Positions 1 to 7,615 of a stretch of 64,000 nucleotides of DNA are shown here, piece by piece. The DNA lies in NCBI RefSeq assembly GCF_001314605.1, contig NZ_LIHP01000012.1, positions 56,080 through 120,079 on the forward strand. Direction: 5' to 3'. Origin of the DNA: Marinobacter sp. HL-58. GTDB lineage: Bacteria > Pseudomonadota > Gammaproteobacteria > Pseudomonadales > Oleiphilaceae. Position 1 is the stretch's first letter, and every line of letters begins with the position of its first letter. Made by a program: the position numbers and the translations under genes. Under the pieces are notes generated by a model. That model searched no databases, had not been told where the DNA came from, and saw nothing but the letters and a program-made list of their open reading frames with translations.

Positions 1-5
1 AAGAC

Positions 6-404
6 ATGCGCCAGGCACTGCTTGACGTAGTGGAACAACGCCTGGAGGAAGCCAGCGCCGACCTCTGGCGACCGGCAGACAGGCATTTTCAGTTTATCCG
101 TTCCCAGATCGTGGTGTTCGGCACCGGTCGCAGTGTCCTGCAGCCGGAACAACTCGCCGAGGTGATTCCCGACCTGTCTCCCGGTAGCGTGTTCTATCAC
201 TTTATTGATGCCCGCCAGCGTTCGCCCCGGGGTGAAGACGACTTCCGGGCCTGGCTCTCACCAGAGGGGGAACGCTACGCCGGATTGTGCCAGGGGCTGG
301 CATCCATCGACCCCTACTTCGCCTCACTTCACGAACTGCGCGAGCAACTTGCCGCCCTGTTCTCCGAATTCCACGGGAGGTCCACCCATGTCAAACCTGC
401 TTGA
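6..404 (+). CDS. DUF5752 family protein, 5' end uncertain
   Basis: From the ATG at 6 this is a 132-residue protein resembling DUF5752, a family of unknown function often encoded beside TreT-type trehalose synthases. The family-like part starts near residue 28 (HFQFIRSQIVVF) and includes SVFYHFIDARQRSP and EDDFRAWL. The reading frame is open back to base 1, so the true start may lie outside the window and the N-terminal 27 residues may belong to a longer protein. The last 17 bases overlap the start of the trehalose synthase gene, which indicates co-transcription and translational coupling. The function is unknown; a role next to trehalose synthesis is inferred only from the neighbour. Confidence 0.6.
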   Translation: MRQALLDVVEQRLEEASADLWRPADRHFQFIRSQIVVFGTGRSVLQPEQLAEVIPDLSPGSVFYHFIDARQRSPRGEDDFRAWLSPEGERYAGLCQGLASIDPYFASLHELREQLAALFSEFHGRSTHVKPA

Positions 405-1629
405 GTCCTACGCTGAAGTTGTGGGCGCGGATATCGTCGACCAGCTCCGCCAGCTCGCCGAGCCCTTGCGCGGCATGAAGGTGGTTCATGTCAATTCCAC
501 GCGGGTCGGCGTGGGCGTCGCGGAAATCCTCGACAAGCTTGTGCCGCTGATGTGCGAACTCGGTCTGGATACCAGCTGGGAAGTGATCACCGGTGAGAGT
601 GATTTCTATCAATGCACCAAGTCTTTCCATAATGGCCTGCAGGGCCATCGCACGATGATCCCGGAACATCTGTTGCGGGCCTATGAAGAGACCAACGCCC
701 GGACGGCCGAGCGGCTGCGGCCGGTACTGGAAGACGCCGATATTGTCTTTATTCACGACCCGCAGCCGGCCCCTCTGATGGAGCTGTGTCCGGCACGAAA
801 AGGCACCTGGATATGGCGCTGCCATATCGACATCAGCCATCCGGATCGCCATATCTGGCGATATTTACGGGGATTTCTTACCGGCTATGACGCCAGTGTC
901 TTCTCTCTAGCCGGCTTCGCCCAGGCCCTCCCCCACCCGGAATACCTGATCCCGCCAAGTATCGATCCCCTCAGTGACAAAAACATGGAACTGAGCCAGG
1001 ATGAAATAGCCGCGGTTCAGAAGCAATTCGGTCTGGACTCCCATCGGCCGATGATCCTGCAGGTATCCCGCTTTGACCGTTTCAAGGACCCTCTTGGTGT
1101 CATTGAGGCCTACCGGCTGGCCCGGGAATTCATACCGGGCCTGCAACTGGTGCTGGCGGGCGGCACCGCCAGTGACGACCCGGAAGGTGAAGCAGTCTAT
1201 CGTGAGGCCGAAAATGCTGCCAACGGCGACACCGATATTCATTTGCTGCTGCTGGAACCGGACGCCCACCGAACCATTAATGCTCTCCAGCGTAGTGCCG
1301 ATATCGTGTTGCAAAAATCCCTGCGGGAAGGCTTCGGCCTGACTGTCGCCGAAGCCATGTGGAAGGGTAAACCGGTTATCGGGGGCGACACTGGTGGCAT
1401 TCGGCTGCAGGTGGTCAACTACCACACCGGTTTTCTGGTAAACACGCCCGAGGGCACAGCGTTGCGAATTCGCTATCTGCTGCAGCGGCCCGGCAGGGTG
1501 ACTGAGATAGGCGGAAAGGCGCGCCAGTTCGTGCGGGAAAATTTCCTGCTGACCCGCCAGTTGCGAGAGTATCTCACAATGATACTGGCCATTCGCGATG
1601 GCGATACAGACCGTATCGAGCTTTCGTAA
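388..1629 (+). CDS. treT: TreT-like trehalose synthase, GT4-family glycosyltransferase
   Basis: A 413-residue retaining glycosyltransferase. TreT enzymes join the glucose of a nucleotide sugar (ADP- or UDP-glucose) to free glucose to make trehalose, a compatible solute. Visible hallmarks are the N-terminal loop NSTRVGVGVAEIL (residues 36-48), the acceptor-region motif RCHIDISHPD, the family-specific stretch IPPSIDPLSDKN, and a C-terminal donor-site motif EGFGLTVAEAM with the two glutamates seven residues apart (E-x7-E). The ATG at 388 follows an AGG-rich site (GGGAGG at 375-380); the open frame upstream of it (205-387) only reads through the preceding gene. The enzyme probably acts in the cytoplasm. 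Donor specificity cannot be read from the sequence. Confidence 0.85.
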   Translation: MSNLLESYAEVVGADIVDQLRQLAEPLRGMKVVHVNSTRVGVGVAEILDKLVPLMCELGLDTSWEVITGESDFYQCTKSFHNGLQGHRTMIPEHLLRAYEETNARTAERLRPVLEDADIVFIHDPQPAPLMELCPARKGTWIWRCHIDISHPDRHIWRYLRGFLTGYDASVFSLAGFAQALPHPEYLIPPSIDPLSDKNMELSQDEIAAVQKQFGLDSHRPMILQVSRFDRFKDPLGVIEAYRLAREFIPGLQLVLAGGTASDDPEGEAVYREAENAANGDTDIHLLLLEPDAHRTINALQRSADIVLQKSLREGFGLTVAEAMWKGKPVIGGDTGGIRLQVVNYHTGFLVNTPEGTALRIRYLLQRPGRVTEIGGKARQFVRENFLLTRQLREYLTMILAIRDGDTDRIELS

Positions 1630-1683
1630 CAGCACTGGAGGATGGTTGCCAGGCAGACGGTTGCCCGTTACATAAAGTTTTGT

Positions 1684-1702
1684 GCACTCAGTGTCGGAGT
1701 GC
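1684..1702. repeat. Inverted repeat upstream of the Crp/Fnr-type gene
   Basis: GCACTC and GAGTGC are separated by 7 bases, 125 bp upstream of the regulator start at 1827. It could be an operator for autoregulation or for another factor. It does not match an FNR or CRP half-site, and no clear -35/-10 pair is visible beside it. Confidence 0.35.
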
Positions 1703-1826
1703 GGCTGTCTGACCTACACTTTTGTATTTCTGCTCTGAATGATTGCACTCACAATGAAGGCATCGGCTTTTTGGACTGGAATCCAACTCTTTAGCGCGGC
1801 TCGTCTGACCGCAAGGAGATAAAAGC

Positions 1827-2552
1827 ATGGAAAGTAGTCAAAAACTCTGGCCTGGAGGCAACGAGACTCAGACTATCAATTGGCAACAGACAATTACCCC
1901 ATTCAATGAAGAGTTCCTGACCGAACTTGAAAGCCTGATGGACATTGAATCCCACGCCTTTGAACTGAAACCCGGCAGCAAACTGTTCCGGCAAGGCAGT
2001 TCTGCTGATCGCTTCTACCTGATTCTGGATGGCTGTCTCAAGGAGTCATATGTAGATCAGGCGGGAATTGAGTCCATTCTCGGGTTTTACTACAGCAATG
2101 AATTTATGGGCCTGGAATCACTGGGTGAGCCCGCTTATGAGAAGACCGCTGAAGCGATCACCTCATGCCAGGTCTCTGGCATCCCCTGCCCTGAGCTTAA
2201 AAGCAATCTCTTCACAAAATCACCCGAACTTGAGCATTATGTATGGGGGATGATGGGAGAGGCGATAACCGCGGCAAGGAAGCGTGTAAACGTATTACAC
2301 CTGGAGGCAGCAGACCAGAAACTGGCTACCTTCCTGTTGGCACAATGTAAGCGGTTTTGCAGGATTGCCCCCATCCCACTGGAGATGCCGATGGCCCGCC
2401 AGGATATTGCCTGTTATCTGGGAATGTCTGCGGAAACACTCAGTCGTCTTTTCACCCGCTTTGAAGACAATGGCCTGATCCGTAGCACAAAAAAGCAAGT
2501 GGAAATCGTTGACCATGCAGGTTTGACAGCGCTGCTTCACAGGGAAGGATAA
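1827..2552 (+). CDS. Crp/Fnr family transcriptional regulator lacking Fe-S cysteines
   Basis: A 241-residue regulator with an N-terminal cyclic-nucleotide-binding-type beta roll (about 30-125), a long dimerisation helix (about 130-165) and a C-terminal winged helix. The recognition helix reads AETLSRLFTRF. It has the E-x-x-S-R signature (E203, S206, R207) that in FNR reads TTGA half-sites, so it probably shares targets with the FNR homologue at 13729. The FNR cluster cysteines are absent; the only cysteines are internal (C70, C114, C121, C174, C178, C196), so the input signal is unknown. A haem-binding (DNR-like), redox or ligand-free role is possible. GGAG-like spacing (AAGGAGAT at 1812-1819) supports the ATG at 1827. 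Confidence 0.85.
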   Translation: MESSQKLWPGGNETQTINWQQTITPFNEEFLTELESLMDIESHAFELKPGSKLFRQGSSADRFYLILDGCLKESYVDQAGIESILGFYYSNEFMGLESLGEPAYEKTAEAITSCQVSGIPCPELKSNLFTKSPELEHYVWGMMGEAITAARKRVNVLHLEAADQKLATFLLAQCKRFCRIAPIPLEMPMARQDIACYLGMSAETLSRLFTRFEDNGLIRSTKKQVEIVDHAGLTALLHREG

Positions 2553-2558
2553 CGTATG

Positions 2559-2587
2559 CCGCCGGAGGGCCGGAAACCTTCCGGCGG
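2559..2587. other. Strong hairpin between convergent genes
   Basis: CCGCCGGA (2559-2566) pairs with TCCGGCGG (2580-2587) just after the regulator stop, in the gap between two convergent genes. No T-run follows on either strand, so it is not a canonical intrinsic terminator. It may protect the 3' end or help Rho-dependent termination. Confidence 0.45.
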
Positions 2588-2655
2588 ATTGACAGCCCGA
2601 TAAACAATAACCGTGCTCACCGTAAGGGCGAGGCAGGGGCTCTGAGCGCTCTGAC

Positions 2656-3150
2656 TCAGCCTGCGAGCATCGCTTTATGGGGTTCGTGGTGCCCGCTGAC
2701 GTGCTTGAGAAACCCCATAACATCCGAAGCGTTAATCTGGCTGTTGCCGGCCTTCTTGCTGCGCGAAGGTGTTGCCTGAGCGAAGGAAAGGATATCACCC
2801 ATCGTCAGGATACCGGCCAACTGACCATACTGATTGGTGACCATAAGCCTGCGCACCTCATGTTGCTCCATCACGCCAAGAGCTTCCTGAATGTCGTCAT
2901 CCGGCCCGCAACAGAAGACTTCTTTACCGTTACTGACCTGCTCGGCCCTGATGTCCCAAAGCGGCTTGTGCTCAAGCGCTGCAGCCATGGCAATATCCCG
3001 ATCAGTGACAATACCCACGGGTCGTTGTTCATCATCGGTAATCGGTACCGCCCCACAATCGTTATCCCACATCAGGGTAGCGATTTCCTGCAGTGAGCTT
3101 TCAGGCGTGCATGAAACCACTTCACTTATCATTGCATCTTTTACCAGCAT
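2656..3150 (-). CDS. CBS-domain pair protein
   Basis: A 164-residue protein made of two CBS domains (about 7-60 and 75-128) and a short basic tail, with no attached catalytic or transport domain. CBS pairs usually bind adenosyl ligands such as AMP, ATP or SAM. The first domain has the typical start MLVKDAMISEVVSCTPESSL and the loop VGIVTDRDIA; the second has RRLMVTN and LAGILTMGDIL. A near-perfect Shine-Dalgarno (AGGAGG) precedes the ATG at 3150. The gene diverges from the ATP-grasp gene, and an FNR-type box at 3259-3272 sits about 31 bp upstream of a plausible -10, which suggests induction at low oxygen. Stand-alone CBS proteins are often part of anaerobic or stress regulons. The ligand and partner are not known. 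Confidence 0.85.
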   Translation of the reverse strand: MLVKDAMISEVVSCTPESSLQEIATLMWDNDCGAVPITDDEQRPVGIVTDRDIAMAAALEHKPLWDIRAEQVSNGKEVFCCGPDDDIQEALGVMEQHEVRRLMVTNQYGQLAGILTMGDILSFAQATPSRSKKAGNSQINASDVMGFLKHVSGHHEPHKAMLAG

Positions 3151-3231
3151 GAGAACCTCCTCCCGAGGATTGGATATTCAAACAGAAATCCTGCTCATAC
3201 CAGAGGACTGGCTCAAACAGGATGCCACTCA

Positions 3232-3272
3232 ATAGTAGGGCAGCGTTCCGGGACCTTCTTGACGGGAGTCAA
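3232..3272 (-). promoter_or_regulatory. FNR-type box and -10 for the CBS gene
   Basis: TTGAC-GGGA-GTCAA at 3259-3272 is a perfect 5+4+5 palindrome in the FNR/ANR arrangement. On the minus strand a -10-like TACTAT lies at 3237-3232. The distance between centres is about 31 bp, which puts the box near -41.5, the position of class II FNR activation. FNR consensus is TTGAT-N4-ATCAA; here both half-sites are the TTGAC variant. Confidence 0.65.
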
Positions 3273-3298
3273 CTGGGGCCCTGACAACTCTGCCCGGG

Positions 3299-3340
3299 TT
3301 GATTGCGGTCAAGTGCGGGGTACCCGGGGGAGGTTATGGT
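3299..3340 (+). promoter_or_regulatory. FNR-type box and -10 for the ATP-grasp/CocE operon
   Basis: TTGAT-TGCG-GTCAA at 3299-3312 differs from the FNR consensus at one base. A -10-like TATGGT follows at 3335-3340. Box centre to -10 centre is 32 bp, again class II geometry. The alternative -10 TATACG at 3344-3349 would place the box near -50. The leader to the ATG at 3384 would be about 37 bases. Confidence 0.65.
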
Positions 3341-3383
3341 TTTTATACGCTAGGTTAATGGTAATCACTGAGAGCATTCTGTT

Positions 3384-4727
3384 ATGGATCAAGAGAAGCC
3401 TCGTTGCAAAAATATCTTTGTACTCTGCCTGGATGATTTTCATCGTCGTGACCTGGAGCGCATACCGGATCGCGATAGCTTCCGATTCCATGGCTTGTTG
3501 ACCCTGGAGGAACTCCGGGGCAAGAGTGGTCAGGAAATCGACTCCGCCATAGCACGGGCAGAAGAACAGCTATCGGCTTTTGGTGGGCCCGTCGATGCCA
3601 TTATCGGTTACTGGGATTTTCCGGTTACCGCAATCAAAGCCATTCTTTGTGAGAAATTCGGGCTGCCATCGCCAGGCCTGGAACCGGTGCTCAAATGTGC
3701 CCATAAATACTGGAGCCGGCTGGAGCAACGCAGGCATATCCCGGAGCTTACCCCTGGTTTCTGCGCGGTTGACCCCTTCGCCCGGGATCCTTTCGAGGAT
3801 ATCACCCTGGACTTTCCTTTCTGGATCAAGCCTGTCTGCGGCTACGGGTCAATGCTGGGCTTCCGGATCAATAACCGGCGAGAATTCGATCGGGCCATGG
3901 ACATCACAAGGCGCAAGATCGGTTATCTTGGCGATCCTTTCAATGCCATCCTCGCCAGAGTTGATACCTCGGAACTCGGGGGAGTGGATGGCAAGCACAT
4001 GATCGCCGAAGAGTTACTGTCCGGCATCGAACTGGCGCCCGAAGGGTATGCTCAAGACGGAGAGGTCAAGGTCCATGGCGTGGTGGACATGGTGCGGGCC
4101 CCCAATCACAAGAGCTTCAAGTGTTATCGCTACCCGTCGTCCCATCTCCGGCGCATCCAGACCAGGGCCATCGACGCCACCAGGAAACTGTTACTGGGCG
4201 TCGGCTATAACAATGGCTGCTTCAATGTGGAGTATTTCTGGGACAAAGATACCGATGAAATGCGCATTGTCGAAGTCAATACCCGTATCTCACAGTCCCA
4301 CAGCAATCTGATGTTCAAGGTTGACGGCATGTCAAACTACGAGGTCGCCATCCATGTGGGGCTCGGCGACAACCCGCAGTACGAACATGGCGGTGGGCAG
4401 TTCAAAATGGCGGCAAAGTTTCTGCTTCGCCGCTTTGACACTGCGGATGCCCGCTGCCTCTCAGCACCGGGAGAAGAAGCGCTGGCGCGACTGTATCAGC
4501 GCCAGCCCGAGACCACCGTTTTCCTCCGGGTACGGGAAGGCATGCGCCTGAGTGAAGCTGCCGAGCAGGACCCGTATAGCTGGATACTGGCTGAATTGGT
4601 GATCGGTGGCGACGACATCCATGATCTTGATCGTAAATTCGATGAGGCCTCGGACCTTCTGCCATTCGAGTTCGAACCCGTCACCGGTTCCGAATCAGAA
4701 GCCTCCCATGGAAAGGTCCACGACTGA
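3384..4727 (+). CDS. ATP-grasp domain protein, probable carboxylate-amine ligase
   Basis: A 447-residue cytoplasmic protein. An N-terminal pre-ATP-grasp domain (about 1-110) is followed by an ATP-grasp fold. Visible are a lysine strand (FWIKPVCGYGSMLGF, 146-160), the EELLSGIEL segment with acidic nucleotide-binding residues, and the metal-binding pattern E-V-N-T-R-I-S (VEVNTRIS). ATP-grasp enzymes activate a carboxylate as an acyl phosphate and couple it to an amine or thiol, but the substrate cannot be read here. The stop overlaps the start of the next gene by one base (TGATG), so the two products are probably made in a fixed ratio. The start is preceded by only a weak GAGAG. Not a match I can place in RimK, Ddl, PurK or carbamoyl-phosphate synthase. 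Confidence 0.75.
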   Translation: MDQEKPRCKNIFVLCLDDFHRRDLERIPDRDSFRFHGLLTLEELRGKSGQEIDSAIARAEEQLSAFGGPVDAIIGYWDFPVTAIKAILCEKFGLPSPGLEPVLKCAHKYWSRLEQRRHIPELTPGFCAVDPFARDPFEDITLDFPFWIKPVCGYGSMLGFRINNRREFDRAMDITRRKIGYLGDPFNAILARVDTSELGGVDGKHMIAEELLSGIELAPEGYAQDGEVKVHGVVDMVRAPNHKSFKCYRYPSSHLRRIQTRAIDATRKLLLGVGYNNGCFNVEYFWDKDTDEMRIVEVNTRISQSHSNLMFKVDGMSNYEVAIHVGLGDNPQYEHGGGQFKMAAKFLLRRFDTADARCLSAPGEEALARLYQRQPETTVFLRVREGMRLSEAAEQDPYSWILAELVIGGDDIHDLDRKFDEASDLLPFEFEPVTGSESEASHGKVHD

Positions 4728-6796
4728 TGACTACCCCTGAAGAGCCCGTTGCGGATACCCTGCACACCATTGATCCGGAACAACTTCCCGTCCGTGTAAG
4801 GTGCATCGAGAACATCTGGATTCCCATGGCGGACGGGGCCAGTCTCGCCGCCCGTTTGTGGCTGCCGGAAGATGCTGAACAGCGGCCGGTGCCGGCACTG
4901 ATCGAGTACATTCCTTACCGCAAGCGCGATCTCACCCGGGCCCGCGATGAGATCAACCAGCCCTATCTGGCGGGCCATGGCTATGCCTGTCTGAGGATTG
5001 ATCTACGTGGTAGCGGTGATTCTGACGGTGTACTGCGGGACCAGTATCTGGAGCAGGAACTGAGCGATGGCGAGACCTGTGTTGCCTGGGCCGCAGCCCA
5101 GCCCTGGTGTAATGGCAAGGTCGGCATGTCGGGTATCTCCTGGGGCGGCTTCAATGCCCTGCAGATAGCCGCCCGTCGGCCCCCGGCACTCAAGGCCATT
5201 ATCGCCGCCTGTGCCACGGACGACCTTTATGCCGATAACATGCACTACATGGGGGGCTGCCTGCTGGCCGATAACCTGTCCGAGGCGACCACCATGTTCG
5301 GCCACACAAGCTGCCCGCCCGACCCAGAGATCGTGGGTGACCGGTGGCGGCAGATGTGGCTGGACCGACTCGCCGAAAGCGGTCTTTGGCTGGATATCTG
5401 GCTCCGTCACCAGCACCGTGACAGTTTCTGGACCCGGGCATCTGTCTGCGAAGACTACGCCGCAATTAACTGCCCGGTGATGGCAGTCAGTGGCTGGGCG
5501 GATGGCTACACCAATGCCGTATTCCGCCTTCTGGAGCACCTGAAGGTGCCCCGCCAGGGACTTATCGGCCCCTGGGGACACAAGTTTCCACACCAGGGAA
5601 TCCCGGGCCCGGCCATCGGCTTTTTACAGGAAGTTGTACGCTGGTTCGATCATTGGCTCAAGGATATCGATAACGGCATTGAAGACGAGCCGATGTTGCG
5701 GGCCTGGATGCAGGACAGCATACCGCCATCAACGCGCTACCAGCACCGCCCGGGACGTTGGGTGGCGGAACAGAGCTGGCCCTCAACGAGGGTTAAGCAA
5801 CTGCCTCTGACAATGACCCGCTACCACCTGTTGTTTCCGGGCGAGAAAAGGGGGAACGCGCAGGCAACCACGGACTGCATTCAGTCGCCTCTGACCCTGG
5901 GACTGTTCGCTGGCAAGTGGTGCTCCTACCCGGCTGCGCCGGACCTTCCCCACGACCAGCGCCAGGAAGACGGCGGTGCCCTGCTGTACACCTCGGCACC
6001 GTTGGCAGAACCTCTGGAGATCCTGGGGGCAGCCGAGGTTGAACTGTCCATATCGGTCAACCGCCCCGTTGCCCAGGTATGCGTCCGCCTGGAAGATGTA
6101 CTTCCTGACGGCAAGGCCACCCGGGTCACCTACGGGCTGCTGAACCTCACTCACCGCCACGGCAGCGAATCACCAAAGCCGGTGCAACCGGGCAAGCGTT
6201 ATCTTGTGCGGGTTCCGATGAACCATGTGGCCCAGTCCTTTGCCCGGGGGCACCGGATAAGGCTGGCCATAAGCAGCTCCTACTGGCCTCTGGCATGGCC
6301 GTCTCCTGAGCCCGTTGAGCTTTCCCTGGCACCACTGGAAAGCCGGTTGCTGCTGCCCTGCCGCACTCCGGCTGCGGAGGATTCGACACTACGCCCTTTG
6401 GGCCCGCCCGAGGGCGCTCCCCCGCTGCAACACACCCTGATTGAACCGGAACATCATAACTGGCTTGTGCATCGCAACCTTGAGCTCGACAGCTCTGAAC
6501 TGGAGGTGATCAGGGACAGTGGCACCTGGCTGATTGATGATATCGGCCTGACGGTCAGCGCCCGGGTTGACGAGTGGTACCGGAGCCGGGATGACGAGTT
6601 TGCGTCGGTGTCAGGGGAAACCCGAACGTTTCGGGAATTCCACCGCGGAGACTGGCGGGTAACTATCCGGACCCGAACCAGGGTCACCTCGTCAGCCACG
6701 GACTTTTATATTGTCGCCGAGATCGATGCCTGGGAAGGAGACAAACGTATTTTTTGCCACAACTGGGACCGGAAGATTCCCCGTGATTTGCTTTGA
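4727..6796 (+). CDS. CocE/NonD family alpha/beta hydrolase
   Basis: A 689-residue serine hydrolase of the cocaine-esterase / X-Pro dipeptidyl-peptidase family. The nucleophile elbow is GISWGG with Ser138; Asp259 (WADGYTN) and His285 (GPWGHKF) complete a probable triad with family spacing. A C-terminal jelly-roll region (about 390-560) follows, then about 120 extra residues. Family members cleave acyl esters or Xaa-Pro peptides. No signal peptide is visible, so it is probably cytoplasmic. It is translationally coupled to the ATP-grasp gene, so one enzyme may form, and the other cleave, an amide or ester of the same small molecule; that is inference. Confidence 0.8.
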   Translation: MTTPEEPVADTLHTIDPEQLPVRVRCIENIWIPMADGASLAARLWLPEDAEQRPVPALIEYIPYRKRDLTRARDEINQPYLAGHGYACLRIDLRGSGDSDGVLRDQYLEQELSDGETCVAWAAAQPWCNGKVGMSGISWGGFNALQIAARRPPALKAIIAACATDDLYADNMHYMGGCLLADNLSEATTMFGHTSCPPDPEIVGDRWRQMWLDRLAESGLWLDIWLRHQHRDSFWTRASVCEDYAAINCPVMAVSGWADGYTNAVFRLLEHLKVPRQGLIGPWGHKFPHQGIPGPAIGFLQEVVRWFDHWLKDIDNGIEDEPMLRAWMQDSIPPSTRYQHRPGRWVAEQSWPSTRVKQLPLTMTRYHLLFPGEKRGNAQATTDCIQSPLTLGLFAGKWCSYPAAPDLPHDQRQEDGGALLYTSAPLAEPLEILGAAEVELSISVNRPVAQVCVRLEDVLPDGKATRVTYGLLNLTHRHGSESPKPVQPGKRYLVRVPMNHVAQSFARGHRIRLAISSSYWPLAWPSPEPVELSLAPLESRLLLPCRTPAAEDSTLRPLGPPEGAPPLQHTLIEPEHHNWLVHRNLELDSSELEVIRDSGTWLIDDIGLTVSARVDEWYRSRDDEFASVSGETRTFREFHRGDWRVTIRTRTRVTSSATDFYIVAEIDAWEGDKRIFCHNWDRKIPRDLL

Positions 6797-6871
6797 CCGG
6801 CGCCTTTAACAATAGCAACCGTTCATCGGGTTGCGGAACGGCTAGGCCGCCCGGCTCCGGGGAGTCACATA

Positions 6872-7615
6872 ATGAAACTGAGGGCTGTTTCACCACTGTA
6901 CGGTATCGTCGCCGGCATCCTTCTGGTCGCTATTGTGTTGGCTGTTCTGGTGTATTTTGATGTCAATGATCGCGTAGTCACTCTGTTGCGATGGTTCGAT
7001 ACCTGGGGTGCCTGGAGGTCCGCGCTGTTTATTGCCGTCATGGCTGTTGTGGTCATCCTGCTCTTGCCCGGTGCGCTGTTCACCATGGGGGCCGGTTTCG
7101 TATTCGGACTTGCAGAAGGCACTGTGTACGTTGTGTCAGGAACGACGCTGGGGGCCGTGCTTGCTTTTCTCATTGCCCGTTACCTGTTTGGTCCCCGGGC
7201 CCGACGCTACATTCTGGCCCGTAACCGCCTCTACCTGTTCAGCGAGGAGCTGGCACGCCATGGCTGGAAAATTGTCATGCTTACAAGACTGATTCCTTTC
7301 TTTCCGAGCAAAATATCCAACTACTGTTTCGGGCTGACACAAATAAGGTTATCCGCTTTCACTTTCGGATCACTCATCGGTTTTGTGCCCTACTCGCTTC
7401 ACAATGTGTACCTCGGAGCCATCGCCGCTGACCTGTCTTTGCTCGGCATGGGGGAAGTACAACGTACGCCTCTGCAATGGGGGCTGTACGGTACTGGATT
7501 CATCGCTACTGTAATCACCATCATCTATATCAATCGCATAGCAAGGAAAAGCATGGCGCGTTATCTGGCGCAGGCCGACAGTAATGACACAGAGACCGGA
7601 GAGAGGACTGTATGA
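6872..7615 (+). CDS. TVP38/TMEM64 (VTT domain) inner-membrane protein
   Basis: A 247-residue integral membrane protein of the DedA/VTT superfamily, whose members include lipid scramblases and flippases. Hydrophobic segments lie at about 9-28, 48-70, 78-105, 150-190 and 208-228. The family core is recognisable as RLIPFFPSKISNYCFGLTQI followed by FGSLIGFVPYSLHNVYLGA. The ATG at 6872 follows GGGGAG. Its stop overlaps the next start in ATGA, making it the first gene of a coupled operon with a glycosidase-like protein, a glycosyltransferase and a phosphodiesterase. A role in moving a lipid or glycolipid across the inner membrane is a reasonable guess. Confidence 0.8.
   Translation: MKLRAVSPLYGIVAGILLVAIVLAVLVYFDVNDRVVTLLRWFDTWGAWRSALFIAVMAVVVILLLPGALFTMGAGFVFGLAEGTVYVVSGTTLGAVLAFLIARYLFGPRARRYILARNRLYLFSEELARHGWKIVMLTRLIPFFPSKISNYCFGLTQIRLSAFTFGSLIGFVPYSLHNVYLGAIAADLSLLGMGEVQRTPLQWGLYGTGFIATVITIIYINRIARKSMARYLAQADSNDTETGERTV

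Noticed and set aside
205-387. N-terminal extension of the trehalose synthase frame
   Set aside because: The extension overlaps the DUF5752 gene, has atypical composition, and the ATG at 388 has a good ribosome site and matches the TreT N-terminus.
2559-2587. Intrinsic terminator for the Crp/Fnr-type gene
   Set aside because: The stem is strong, but there is no T-run on either side.
3299-3312. Reading the TTGAT box as a sigma-70 -35 element
   Set aside because: TTGATT could be a -35, but no -10 lies 16-18 bp after it, whereas the symmetric half-site and the 32-bp distance to TATGGT fit an FNR site.
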